From Datnioides undecimradiatus (taxonomy: Eukaryota; Chordata; Actinopteri; Lobotiformes; Datnioididae): a stretch of DNA of 64,000 nucleotides. Location: contig WARS01000009.1 of the NCBI GenBank assembly GCA_008933995.1, forward strand, positions 1,111,501 to 1,175,500, written 5' to 3'. Positions 1 to 11,300 of this stretch are shown here, piece by piece. Both the position numbers and the translations under genes were made by a program. Each line of letters begins with the position of its first letter. Positions within the stretch are counted from its first letter, which is position 1. The notes beneath the pieces were generated by a model. It had not been told where the DNA came from and did no database searches. It worked only from the letters and a program-made list of their open reading frames with translations.

Positions 1-2208
1 TTTTAACATGCTTAAGGACTCCCAATGTGCAGCTTTATCCTGTATTTCGGAAACAAGGGTTAAAGTGTAACTGGCTAGAAAGGTTCCCCTTGTTAAACGA
101 CATAAAACTGGAAGTTTCCCTTTAAAGCGAGGCTCAGTTTGGGGTGACGGTAATCAGCTTACGATGACGTTTCAATGCAGCAGCTGAAATTCTTGAAGTT
201 CATCTCAAAAAAGCTTGTGTCACAGACGTCCTCCTGCAGCGTGGAGCGCTCCTAAAACTATGGAAACCACACACCCAAACTATATATTTCATCATTAAAC
301 TTCTGCTGTTTATTAAGTCGATTAAAAGCAAACGAAACTCATCTAAACAGGTTATTTCCTGTCATAGTTGATCAAGATGGTTTGTCAGTTTTGCTAATAC
401 CAATAAATATAATCATTAATAAATAAAAATACTAAAAATCTAGACATTATGCAAACATTAAATGCAAAGTTCAAGGATACTGTTAAAGACAAACAACCTA
501 ATAAGTCAATAATTCAGTCGATGTCTCCCTGCACTGTGCAGTCGGGTTGGAGTTGACACAAATCCTGTGAGCTCTGTTGTTTCTCTGTCACACACACACA
601 ACAGCACAAGACTGGGGTGAGAACAACCCACTCTACGTGTGTGTGTGTGTGTGAAGCAGAGAGGAGAGATAGTTCAGTCTAGCTGCCAGAGTGTGTTGTC
701 TGTAATATCTGTCTGTGTGAGCAGGGACAGTTATGTAACAACAAAGCAGAATGCATCGTAGGTTCACATGAGTCACACACACACACGCATGCACCCGTGC
801 TCCTGTACACGCTGTGTCTCAGGACAGGAAGTGAGGGATTGAACCTTACACCGCGCTCATGATTTATCAGAATTAGAGGAAGTGCGGCACGATGTCCCCC
901 CGCCATGACTTGACAGTGACAGAGTGTTTGACAACTTGAAGCGGATTAATCCAGCTCAGTTCTATTTATAAAGACCACTATCCTATACAGCGTCTCAGTG
1001 GGCTTTACAGGCCCCACGTCCACAGTGGTTCCTTATGCATATTTCCACATTTGGTCCCTTCCAGCCCTTCTAATGAACTTGATTAGTCAGCATTTTTTTT
1101 TTTTTTTTGTGCCAATGTGAACACGCTTGAACACGCGATGAGTCCTGGTCCATCTTGCACCAGCTCTGTGTTGCAGTCGCTTAACCTGTGTGATTGTATT
1201 TGAAGTCCTGTGTGCAGACAGGACAGTTGATGCTAGCGAGACCGCTGGACGAGGAGCAGTTTGGTTTGAATAAGAAATGATATGCAGTGAAGAACAGACT
1301 TTCCCAGGATCGCCTTGCTGTTGGTCCATGTTTACCTGAGTTTGTTTGTTTGGGAAAACCAAAATATTCCTAAGGAAAAAAAAACAAAACCTTGTCAATG
1401 ACGAGCGAGGGAGCCTGGATCTGAGTTAAACTTCCATTAATAAGTCAAGTTCAACAATGGGATAATGATTCAAGAGTAGGTTCAAACACTAACTTAGTAA
1501 AACCAGAATCAACTAAACTGAGTATTAACTGTGAGCGACAGGTGCTTGTAGGTGTGACGGGAGAGCAGGGTTCGATCAGGGGACAGGGCCACGTGGAGGA
1601 CGCGTGGACAGCTTGATGTATGGTGGAAAATCAGAGTGGCGTGAAAGACGGAGTGGGCCCGCCAACTGATTCACGCTGAACTAAGGCCCATTAAACGCAG
1701 CCTATATAAACTGCACCGGCACCTCATCGCATCGAGCTCGGAGGGAGTAATCAGGTGTTGGAGGAGCTTCTCTGACAGCGGCTGAGAAAAGAAAACAAGA
1801 TTTCATTCAGTTTAATTGGTTAAGACATTGATTATGCAAAACATGTCTTTCATTCATAAAACTAACATAAACTACATTATTATTGATGTTATTAATGTTA
1901 CAGTAGGAGTAGTTCCAGTATTGCAACCATGCAGCAAAGCAGTTGTATTTGCATATATGTGTGTGTGTTTGTGTGTGTGTGTACAGGTTCAGGTATTGAT
2001 TGGTACATTTGAACCCTGCGGCCATGTTCCGGAAAGAGCAATGAACACACACACACACGCGCACACACACTCATACACACACACATATATATGTTCACAC
2101 ACAGGGTGGCGTGGGTGGCCACTTGACTGCCTCACACACACACACACACACATTGCCTGGGGCTTTATAAACAGCGGGGCTTGGAGGTGGTGACTCTCAC
2201 ATCAGTCT
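1..2208. other. Upstream non-coding DNA
   Basis: No gene was recognised. The stretch holds short (GT)n/(CA)n runs (about 635-652, 1958-1981, 2045-2094, 2133-2153), a T-run near 1094-1108 and the candidate TATA box at 1703. Open frames here are made of repeat sequence or lack any family resemblance. Confidence 0.6.
1703..1710 (+). promoter_or_regulatory. Candidate TATA box upstream of bean1
   Basis: CCTATATAAACTG is a near-consensus TATA element in a locally GC-rich stretch (about 1610-1760). A possible donor CAG/GTGTTGG lies near 1752. It could drive a non-coding first exon of bean1 spliced to the acceptor at 2450. No coding sequence was found between it and 2450. Confidence 0.25.
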
Positions 2209-2244
2209 CAGCCCCCCCTCCCTCTCTCTCTCTCTCCCTCTCTT

Positions 2245-2295
<51 letters not shown>

Positions 2296-2450
2296 ATTTA
2301 TTGGTCTCATTCCTCATCTACCTGCCTGCTGTTTGTTTTCTTCCCCTGCTCTCTCTTTGCTCCACACACTCTCACTAATGTGCTGATCTGCCTCACCCCC
2401 TCCTCTCTGTCTCTCTCTCTCCCCCTCCCTCTCTCTCCTTCTCTCTCTAG
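2209..2450 (+). repeat. (CT)n tracts directly upstream of bean1 exon 1
   Basis: Two pyrimidine-rich blocks, about 2209-2291 (nearly pure CT dinucleotides) and 2396-2450 (interrupted CT and CCT), end exactly at the AG before the first bean1 exon. The second block may serve as a polypyrimidine tract. Mirror-symmetric CT/GA repeats like these can form H-DNA and bind GAGA-type factors. Confidence 0.8.
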
Positions 2451-2570
2451 TTACATATATAGCAGCACTGTGTGGTAGAGACCAGTTGAAGTTGGCTTCC
2501 TGCCTGTTGAGATGTGCCAATAGGAGACACTGTGAGCGGGGGTTCATGCTGATGAAATTGATCTGCTCAG
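2451..2570 (+). other. bean1: First visible bean1 exon (start of transcript or internal exon)
   Basis: The stretch ends in TCTGCTCAG followed by the consensus donor GTAAGA at 2571, phase 1, which matches the phase-1 acceptor at 23175. Two readings are possible. In the first, transcription starts just downstream of the TATA-like ACATATATAG (2453-2462) and translation starts at ATG 2546, after a three-codon upstream ORF (ATG TGC CAA TAG at 2512-2523). In the second, the pyrimidine tract ending CTCTCTCTAG at 2450 is a splice acceptor and this is a 120-nt internal exon. The frame stays open upstream of ATG 2546 back to 2450 and would add a segment with four more cysteines. I cannot decide by eye. 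Confidence 0.5.
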
Positions 2571-5500
2571 GTAAGACATAACTCTTTTCCCTGCTCTGCC
2601 TCTCATCGTTTTGTTTTCCTGCAGCGATTAGTCTGCTGCTAATTTGTCGAGAGTAAATATGATTCTTATATATTGTTATTTAGACTGAAGTGATGTGGGA
2701 ATAATGTGAAAAACAGCAAGAACGAGCAAAATTAAAAGAAATGTCTGCATGTTTACGGTCATATAGTGTCAGAGTTTAACATGAGATGAAACCTGATGTT
2801 TTAAAAAAAGTTTTTAAACAGGTTAAAAGCTCCAGTATATCACATTTACACCAAATGTGCTTTCAATTATAAATCATTATATATAAATACTCATAAACTA
2901 CTGTCCTGCTAAACTTAATAAGTGTACTGTAGTGAATGAACAACAGATACATCACATTAATGCAGAAACACATCAAACAAAGACACTACACATGTTATGT
3001 GCTACAGTCTTCATTAACAACACCTGGGGGAAGACACACAGATGTATTTCAACCTGTTTATATTATTTCTATTATTATTATATGTATATTTTGAATAAAT
3101 TGGTATTAGCATCATGGCTAACTGGCAGCATCACCACAGAAACACTGCATTTAATCCTTAAAATCACACATAAGCCAATAAGAATAAGAATTCCTTTATT
3201 TGTCCCATAAAGGAGAGTTGACAGCAGCAAGTAGGAAGATCGGAGAGGCACAAAACAACAATGAATAGATTGAGAAGACAAATATAAACAACACAAACAG
3301 GGTTTGTGTGGAAGACGAAGTGAAAAGAGGTGTCAGCCTTTGATTTAAATGATGCTGTAAGTTTAACCTTTGTCAGTTCGATAGACATGTGACAGTTAGA
3401 TCTTCTGGAGTAACTCAGGAAATCGTCCCGACGTGCTGTTACAGTACATTTTGATTTGTCGCCGTCGTGGCTATCCTTGGTTTATTTTTAGCCGGATTAC
3501 AGGTCGAGCTTTTAAACTCCCGACAACAAGGTAGACGTATTTATGGAAGCTTCCCTTCTCAATAAAAGATGAATCGCTGTCTTATGCAACAACTCCTGAC
3601 CACGCTGCAGGCGGGGAGGAGGCGGAGGGAGGGAGGAACAGATGGACGGACGGACCCACGGACGGATGCATGACTTTTATAGATGTGTGATTTTACCGTC
3701 CATGAAAGCTGTCAATCCCTCCTCCTCCCTCCTCTCTCACTCCCGTGCATCTCCCTCCTTTTGACACCCTCTCTATATCTGTTTCTCTTTCTCCCCATCT
3801 CCCACCTTTTATGTCTCCCTCATTCTCTTCTCCCCATGCTTTCCCCCACTTTCTCCTCCCTCCTCTGATCTATTATTCACATCCCTCTCTGACTCTTTCT
3901 CTCTTTCCCTTGACACCTGAAATCCCTCCGTCCGCTCCAGGGCGTTTAGACCTCCACCAACACTGCTTCCCCTCCTAGGAAAAGAAACGGAGTGATGAAT
4001 AAAAGAACAGAGAGCGAGGAGACAGATAAAAAGCATCGGGACGGGCGGCTCTATAGATATGTCAAGGTGCTTCTCCGTGTGGCTTATTGTATAGGTTGAC
4101 ATTTTACAAAGACGGGTGTAATCCTTCAAATAAAGACCTGCTCCAGCCACGTCAGGCTCAGTTAGGACAGGACGTTTGTAGTTTTTCACATATCTCGCAT
4201 TCTTATTTCGTTCCAGATGTAATTAAGCTGCGTTTTCCCAGCACCTGTCTTTATTTCTGAATTTCTAAATGCCGTAAGACAACAAAAACAGATAAACTTG
4301 GATTACACTAAACTGCAGAGGTCATGAAATCAAAACGAAATGTGCTTAAGACCAACTTAAGTTACAGCAAAAGTACAGCTTAACTGTTAGAAAGCATTTG
4401 TGGTTCATGCTAATCAAACTGTTGCGTGTGCTCACGTGCAGATCAGGTGGTTTCGTGGATTTAAAGGCGTTCAGGATGGTTTAAAAGAGATGAGTAGTGA
4501 TAGTACTTGTGCACTGAGGAGAAACTAACTGACGGAAAGTGTTCATGAGTAATTAAATTAAGTTATGTGAGGCTGTATCCACAGACCAGACCAGTCTAAG
4601 CACTGGTTGAGAGGCAGCTGGTTGTGATGTGGAGCAGCAGATCATTGGATTTACTCACAGTCACTCACACAGATGGTTGGTTCTGGTGAAAGTTGGGTGA
4701 AGCTGGGCTGAATTTGACAGAAACAAGTACGGGACAGATAAAAAGAGTAAGCGTGGAGAGGAGTCTGCTGCTGGAACTGTAACAAAACCTGCAGAGACCT
4801 GAATCTCGCCGAGCTGCTGACCTTCAACCACGTTTGACCAAAACCACAACCAGATCTAAAGTCGCTAAGAGCCGCTTATGAAACAGTCGTATGGGTCATT
4901 TTGAAAGACACAAACAACACGTTCTCACATACAGCAGATGGATGCTTGGTCTTATTGTCACTCTGCAGCCTTTAGCGTCATCTTTCAACCTACAGCTTCC
5001 TCCCATGAACTCTGTGGAGCAGACTGGAGACAGATGAAACGAGACTGTAGCCTGGTAGGGCTGCAGCTTAGGTTCAGGACATGTCATGTTTTGGGTTTAA
5101 ATAAGTGCTTCAGTGCTTCTGACGTAGAAACCCAATGACCAATCTCCCAGATAAACACGGGATCTCTAAAACTTCATCCTGCTCCACCTTTGGGTGCTTT
5201 CGCAGCATGTAAAGGAGGCTGGCGTGCGCCGCGTGGCAGCTGTTTGTGCCCGAGGGGTCGCTGCTGCTGGGCCCCAGAGAAGGGCACGCTGTCCCCAACT
5301 GGCAGCGCAAACACCCACATCTGTCTTCATATTTGGCAGAGACGGGAAAGTCACTTAGTCATAAAACTAGGCCTAATTTACAGGGCGAACATCTGGATTA
5401 CAGAAAAGTGACTTTATATCAGTTTTGTTTGTTTATTTTCTGAAATAAAGACAACAAAGCTGTCGTCAGGTGTAGTTAAATGTCTCAAAACTCCGTCACA

Positions 5501-5575
5501 ACCTTGACCAACAGTGTGACCGTGTCATAAAAAGGTAGTTTACTTGAACCAATTAGTATGTGTGCATGCCATGAG

Positions 5576-5614
<39 letters not shown>

Positions 5615-8305
5615 GTGTGTGTGTGTCCTCGCCCCACCCTCTCACATTACTTGCAAAAGATAAAGGCTAAACACAATCTACATACTAGAGCGCTGGCATG
5701 TGCGTGCATCCGATGAGGGCAGATCTGAAATGGAATCTCCTCCTGTTCCCCCTCGCTGCACACATCTTCCATCCATCTATCAGCGCCTTCGCCACGACGC
5801 CTCGCCTTCCCGCCGCCGAGCCATCAATCATCACATTCCCGTGCTTTATGGAAATGGGAGGAAAAACTCCATTTAACGGCGTTTTACCTTCCGTCTCACC
5901 CACCCATGTCCCTTTGTCCGTGCCGGGCCGCACCGTCCCGTCCGTGCGCGCGTCCAATCGAGTCACAGCGTAAGGTCGTTTATTTAAATCTATTTAAATG
6001 GATATGAGGCGCCGCGCATATGCAGGGAGATTTCACGGCCCAGCAGGTCAGCAAATACCAAGGCTGTTCCACCTCACTAACCCCCCCTCCCCATCAGGGC
6101 CCACAGACAATTAATACACACCACAGGTGGTCAGGTTTGTGTGTGTGTGTGTGTGAGTGTGTGTCTGCATTTAGAGGAAAGTACAAAAAGAAAATATGAG
6201 CATCTATCTATCTATCTATGTAGAAGCAGGGGAGAGGGGTGATGGAGTGTGGGTGAAATAAAAAGAAAGAGGCTGAAACAATAAAAGCAGTGGACAGGAG
6301 CAAGGCACAGTACAGGAAGTGGGAAATGAGCGTCGGGATCGTGGGGCAAGCAGCCTCCTCGCTCTCGAGGGGAAGTCGGGAAAAGCAGGAGAGCGGGGAG
6401 AGAAATTGAGGGAGGTGGCTTGGAACGTGTGGGGGAATAAGAAAGGGGGGAGAGCGGGAGGTGAGGAGGGAGGGAGGGAGGAAGGAGAAGTGAAGGGTAA
6501 ATGTCTTTGCTAATGTCTTCTGTGCCAATATTGACTAACGCTGGCTCCCTTTGACTTCAGTGCACTCGCTGCATCCTCCTCCTCAGTTCATTAGCTCTGT
6601 CATTTGGAAATGGACGTATTGGCTCAGCTGTTCAATGTCACCATGGAGGGACGGATGGACGGATGGATGGATATCTAGAGTATCAAACATTAAAGAACCA
6701 AACCACTAAAGCTTATTTACAAGAAAACACAATACTTAAACACAGTGTTACGCTGATGAAAGCGTCCCATTAATCTGTTTTGATTGATAAAGTTGTTTTT
6801 TTAATTCCAACAGCGCAGCACCTGCTTTAGTTAAACTCCCTGAAAATCACGAGACAATGATCTTTTTTCAGTTTCTACAGTGGGAAACTGTTGATTTGGA
6901 GGTAATAAAACTTTGGGGTGTTAAAAAGAAACATTGATGACCAGTTAATGTTTGGTGCCAGTCTGTTTTAAATCACTGTAACCAAGATTTTTCCATAGCA
7001 GCACACATTTAGGATACAAAACACTGGAGACTCTTACTGCGTCTGTTTGCCCGGACACATGGATCTTAGATCGTGGCTTTGCAGGATGCTGTGTTAAACT
7101 TTTGTGGCAGCGCAGATTGATTTGCATCAATATTAGATCTAGAGTTTGAATGCAGGAACTGCTTCTGAGAGTTTTTGCAGTTATGCCTAAACAAAGTGTA
7201 GCTACAATGTGCAGATAAAGACTTTAAAAAGGGTGGAATTGAACTTTTCTGGAGTTTTGCATCCATATTATTGTTTGAATCTGGAGAGCAGAGTCTGCGC
7301 TGGCTCATGCTTTGGGCAAAGCTTTGCTAGCTCCCAACATCTGTGCCACCTTTCAGGAAATCCCTGACTCCTCTTCCTCTTTAGGCTGGTGCAGGGGGTA
7401 ACGCCACCAAATTAAAAAACTTAAATGAAAGCTAATTATGCTATAACACAAAGGGATTGTGTTCCGGTAGTTTCAAGTCTGTGCAAAGCGTGAATGCAAG
7501 TGTCTGGAGCTGGGAAAACAAGCCAGCAACTTGACTTGAAATTCAGAGTCTTGAGAAAAGTGTTTAAAATGTGCATCAGCTCCTTTTGGCTGATGACTCT
7601 GTGATTTGCACAGCAAATTGAACCGGATGCAAGTGGGAGAAACAAGATTACAGCTTTAATATTTAATCAGCTCTTCAGTGTGAATCATTTGGAAATAGAC
7701 GGATGGACAGACTGAGAACGGATCAAGGTGCAAATGGATTACTTATACCAACCAAAATGAGGAATGAATATATAATGGTTAATTCATTGTTAACATGTTA
7801 CGCAACATGTGCAATCCATAACTGTGTGTATGTGAGTGTGTGCAGAGGAGAGAGGGGTGTGTGTGCTGCACCTGTTTTATTGTGATTAAACATCGCCTCT
7901 TCCTCACCTCTACACCTCCATTTCATCATCTACTCCCCTCATCCTCCACCTTTTTCTCCCCGGTCGTTTATCCCCCGCGCAAAGAAAGGAAGAGCGAATG
8001 AGGGATGTGCAAAAGGGCAAGAGCCACACGGGGGATCGCACACAGAAAGGAAAAGAAAGAGGAGCTGAGACGGTGTGAGGCGAGAAGGGTCAGGGAGAGA
8101 AAGGGATCGCGGTCTGTCTGAAATGGGCTCCTGTGATATGATGCTGTGACTATTTGGGCTTGTATTCATCAGGCTGCTCCGGTTCAGCCCTGAGCCGCCG
8201 GCACTCAATCGGCCCGGGCGTAATCCTCCTTCAAGCGACCTGACGGACGAACAGATAGAAACACTTTGAGGCGGATTGTCTGATCAGTTGGTAGAAACAG
8301 ACCCT

Positions 8306-8365
<60 letters not shown>

Positions 8366-11300
8366 AGGGGGACCCGTCTTTGTTTCTGCACTGATGAAAA
8401 ACATATATATTGCGAAATCCTCCAGAACTGACTCCAAAGCTGCTCCGGGCTGAGTGTTTGTTATGTGAAATCGTTGCGTTGGGCATGTGAGACGCCGGTC
8501 AAACTCTCAGCGGGCACCTCCTCCTCTGCGCCTTCCTTTATTTAAATGTCAAAACACTTTCGCAGCTTTTAACTGTCTAGTCGGGCCAGGGAGGTGATAA
8601 CGTCGTTAGAGAGATTATTGTGCAACAGGAAAGGCATCAGACGGCCGTCAAAAGGCCGACTGCTGCTCAGTCCTTTCCCTTTTCGTTCCTCTGATTATAA
8701 AGAACACCTGTGTGTGCGTAGTGCGCGTTTGTACTTTGATTTTCCAGACAAACGTTCATCCCTTTGGCAAAAAGCGACGAAGGCTGAGGCTCAAGTTTAA
8801 ATGACAGTGGGAGCCGTTTAGAGAGAGGGTTATAGGTTGGTTGTAGTCGAAGACGTCAGCTTATTTTAGCTTTAATGTTGAAATTTTGCTGAAACACTGT
8901 TGATCTAAATGTAACTGAGCTAACGTTAGCTGGGAACCTTCAATGCACAATGCCAGTCTGTTCTTCTAACGCCATGGGCACCGGCTAAAGCTTGATGTAC
9001 CCACATTGCTTCAGGGTGAATTTAATGAATTTTACCAATAGTAAAAATATAAAAGTAAAGATTAAAATCATTCACCGTTACATTTAGATGATTCAAAGTG
9101 GATTTCAATAGCACAGAGTTTCAGCTTTTCTTTATTTACTCCAACGATACCGACGTCTTTAGGCTAGTTTGAAGGAACGAGCACCAGTTGTCAGCTGAAT
9201 GTGGCACCTGTCAGTCAGCAAAACAAAGTCCGCACCAGAAAAAATGTTCTATGTGCATTTTTCCAGTTGGTAAAGTTTCATTTGTGCAATCATTAGATAT
9301 AAAAAGGGAAATAAGCGATCCATTTACCCAGCAGCTGTTTGCGAGGTGAGAACGAGCGCCAGAGGACGGGTGCTGCGCTGTGGCTGGAGGTGAGATCGCA
9401 GCAACAGGAAATTAGTCACATTGTCCCCCAACACACCTGAGCCACACGCTCTCTGGTGAAAACAGCAATCACAGTTTTCCTTAAGAGATCGGCTGCTTGG
9501 AAATGGTGCGTGCATGTTCGGGTGCACGCAGCCTGCTGTGTGTGTGTGTGTGTGTGTGTGTACAGTATGCGCCTCTGCACCTCTGATGACTCGATTGACC
9601 AATCATAGCTGGATTTAAAGCGCTCCCTGGCCGTTTGGGGTTGAATCGTTCACCAACCGGCGTCGACGTTTCACGGGGCACCGGCCAATCATAACTTGAT
9701 CTGCGGTGTTTATTGATCAATCAGAGCTGGATTTACAGAGATCACTGACCAATCACAGGGGGATACGCCGCAGTCATTGCCAGGATTTATTTTCAGTTTG
9801 GTCTTGCAGCGCAGGGATGCCAGAGTCAGACTTCAGTGATCTATTTTTGCATTTTTAAAATTACATTTTTAGGCCTAATTTATTTGTACAGGGTATTTTT
9901 TTTTCTTTAACTCTGTGCAGTGACACAATTAGACCACGGGACTTCCAGTAAACCTCTCAGGCCCCTGGTGCACCTGCTCATTAAAACGTTTCTGCTCCTT
10001 CTTCCTGTCAGACCTACACCACCAACAGCTGCAAGGAGATTTCACCGTGAACTAACTAAGAACTGGTTCAGCTGGGAACATGGAGAATCACCCCATCCTG
10101 TTTTCCATATGTCACGTCCATCGGCAGCCTCGAACGCATCAGAGCAACAACACCAAATTTACCTGAAGTTAGATTAATGCCGCTTTATTCCCTCTGTATT
10201 CAAGGTTCAGGTCAGATATGTAGCTCTGAGGATGTTTAAAGCTGCTTTGCACATACGCAGAGAACAGGTCAACACACTTGTGTGGTCTGTATGTCGATCT
10301 TCAAGGTGCCTTTAACAACTCCACAGCTGTGCGGCAAACATTTGGCACCCGTACCAAAGGTGAAGCACCAAAAAGCCTGTAGCAGCCATGTTTCCTGAGT
10401 TGCACTGACGTAAGACCCCCTGCAAGATGCAATAAAGTATTTGGTTATGCATATGGGTTTGGATATGCAATAAAATCACGGAGAAGGTTGCTCGTCTGTG
10501 TTGCATCTGTCTGTCTACAATAAGGTATTCATATTAATCATTTTAAAACAGATTATACCCGTTCTTTCCACATTTACATGCGGTTTTAAATGTTGCTCAG
10601 CCTCACAGTGTAAAAATAGCGACGCCTGCGCGGGTGCGTGCAGCTTCTTCGGTCAGTGTCGCAGCTTGAGTTGATCACAATGGACGCGCTCTGCTGCGAG
10701 CATGCAAGTCGTCGCACTCGCCCGTGAAACGCTCTGTCTGCGTCCACATGTCCTGTGTCTTTGCTGACGAAGCAGATAGAAAATGTATAGAGTCTCATGT
10801 TATAACGATGCGGCAACGCTGCGCGGAAAGCCTAATTCTGCTGCATCACGATCGCCACAATTCACAAGTGGTGATGCAATCAGTATTAGGTCTGATTAGC
10901 AGGTCAGCGGTCGTGTTGTGGAGATAAACGATCCGGATAAGTGGCCGCAACAACAACAACAACAACAACAACAACATGCGGTGGTGGGAGCTGAACGAGT
11001 GAGGCAAAGGGGAGGATGATTAAATGAGGGGAAGGGAGGAATGTGGGCCAGCAGGGTGTGATAATCTGTCTCTCTGCCATCTATCCCACATGGGAGAGAG
11101 AGAGAGAGAGACCGAGAGAGGGAGATTAAGTGGATGTATGATGTATTCTGACCCATATTCATGCACACAGTGATGTTTTGCGACCCACATACCACCTCAT
11201 CTAAATACACATCCTAATTTGATGCTGATATGCGCGTGAGGGAGTGCGTGTTTTGCATTACGAGTGAATGCGCTGTTGCGCTCAGAGTGCGGCCGCTGCG

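Noticed and set aside
1807..2193. Long open frames on both strands rich in T-H, V-C or V-R dipeptides (also at 8205-8486, 12544-13001, 16530-16784, 43802-44041, 45103-45414)
   Set aside because: They are translations of (CA/GT)n microsatellites and flanks, with no splice or family support.
5698..5973. Overlapping plus and minus open frames of about 92 codons
   Set aside because: Moderately GC-rich unique sequence, but no start context, splice sites or family match. A non-coding regulatory element is as likely.
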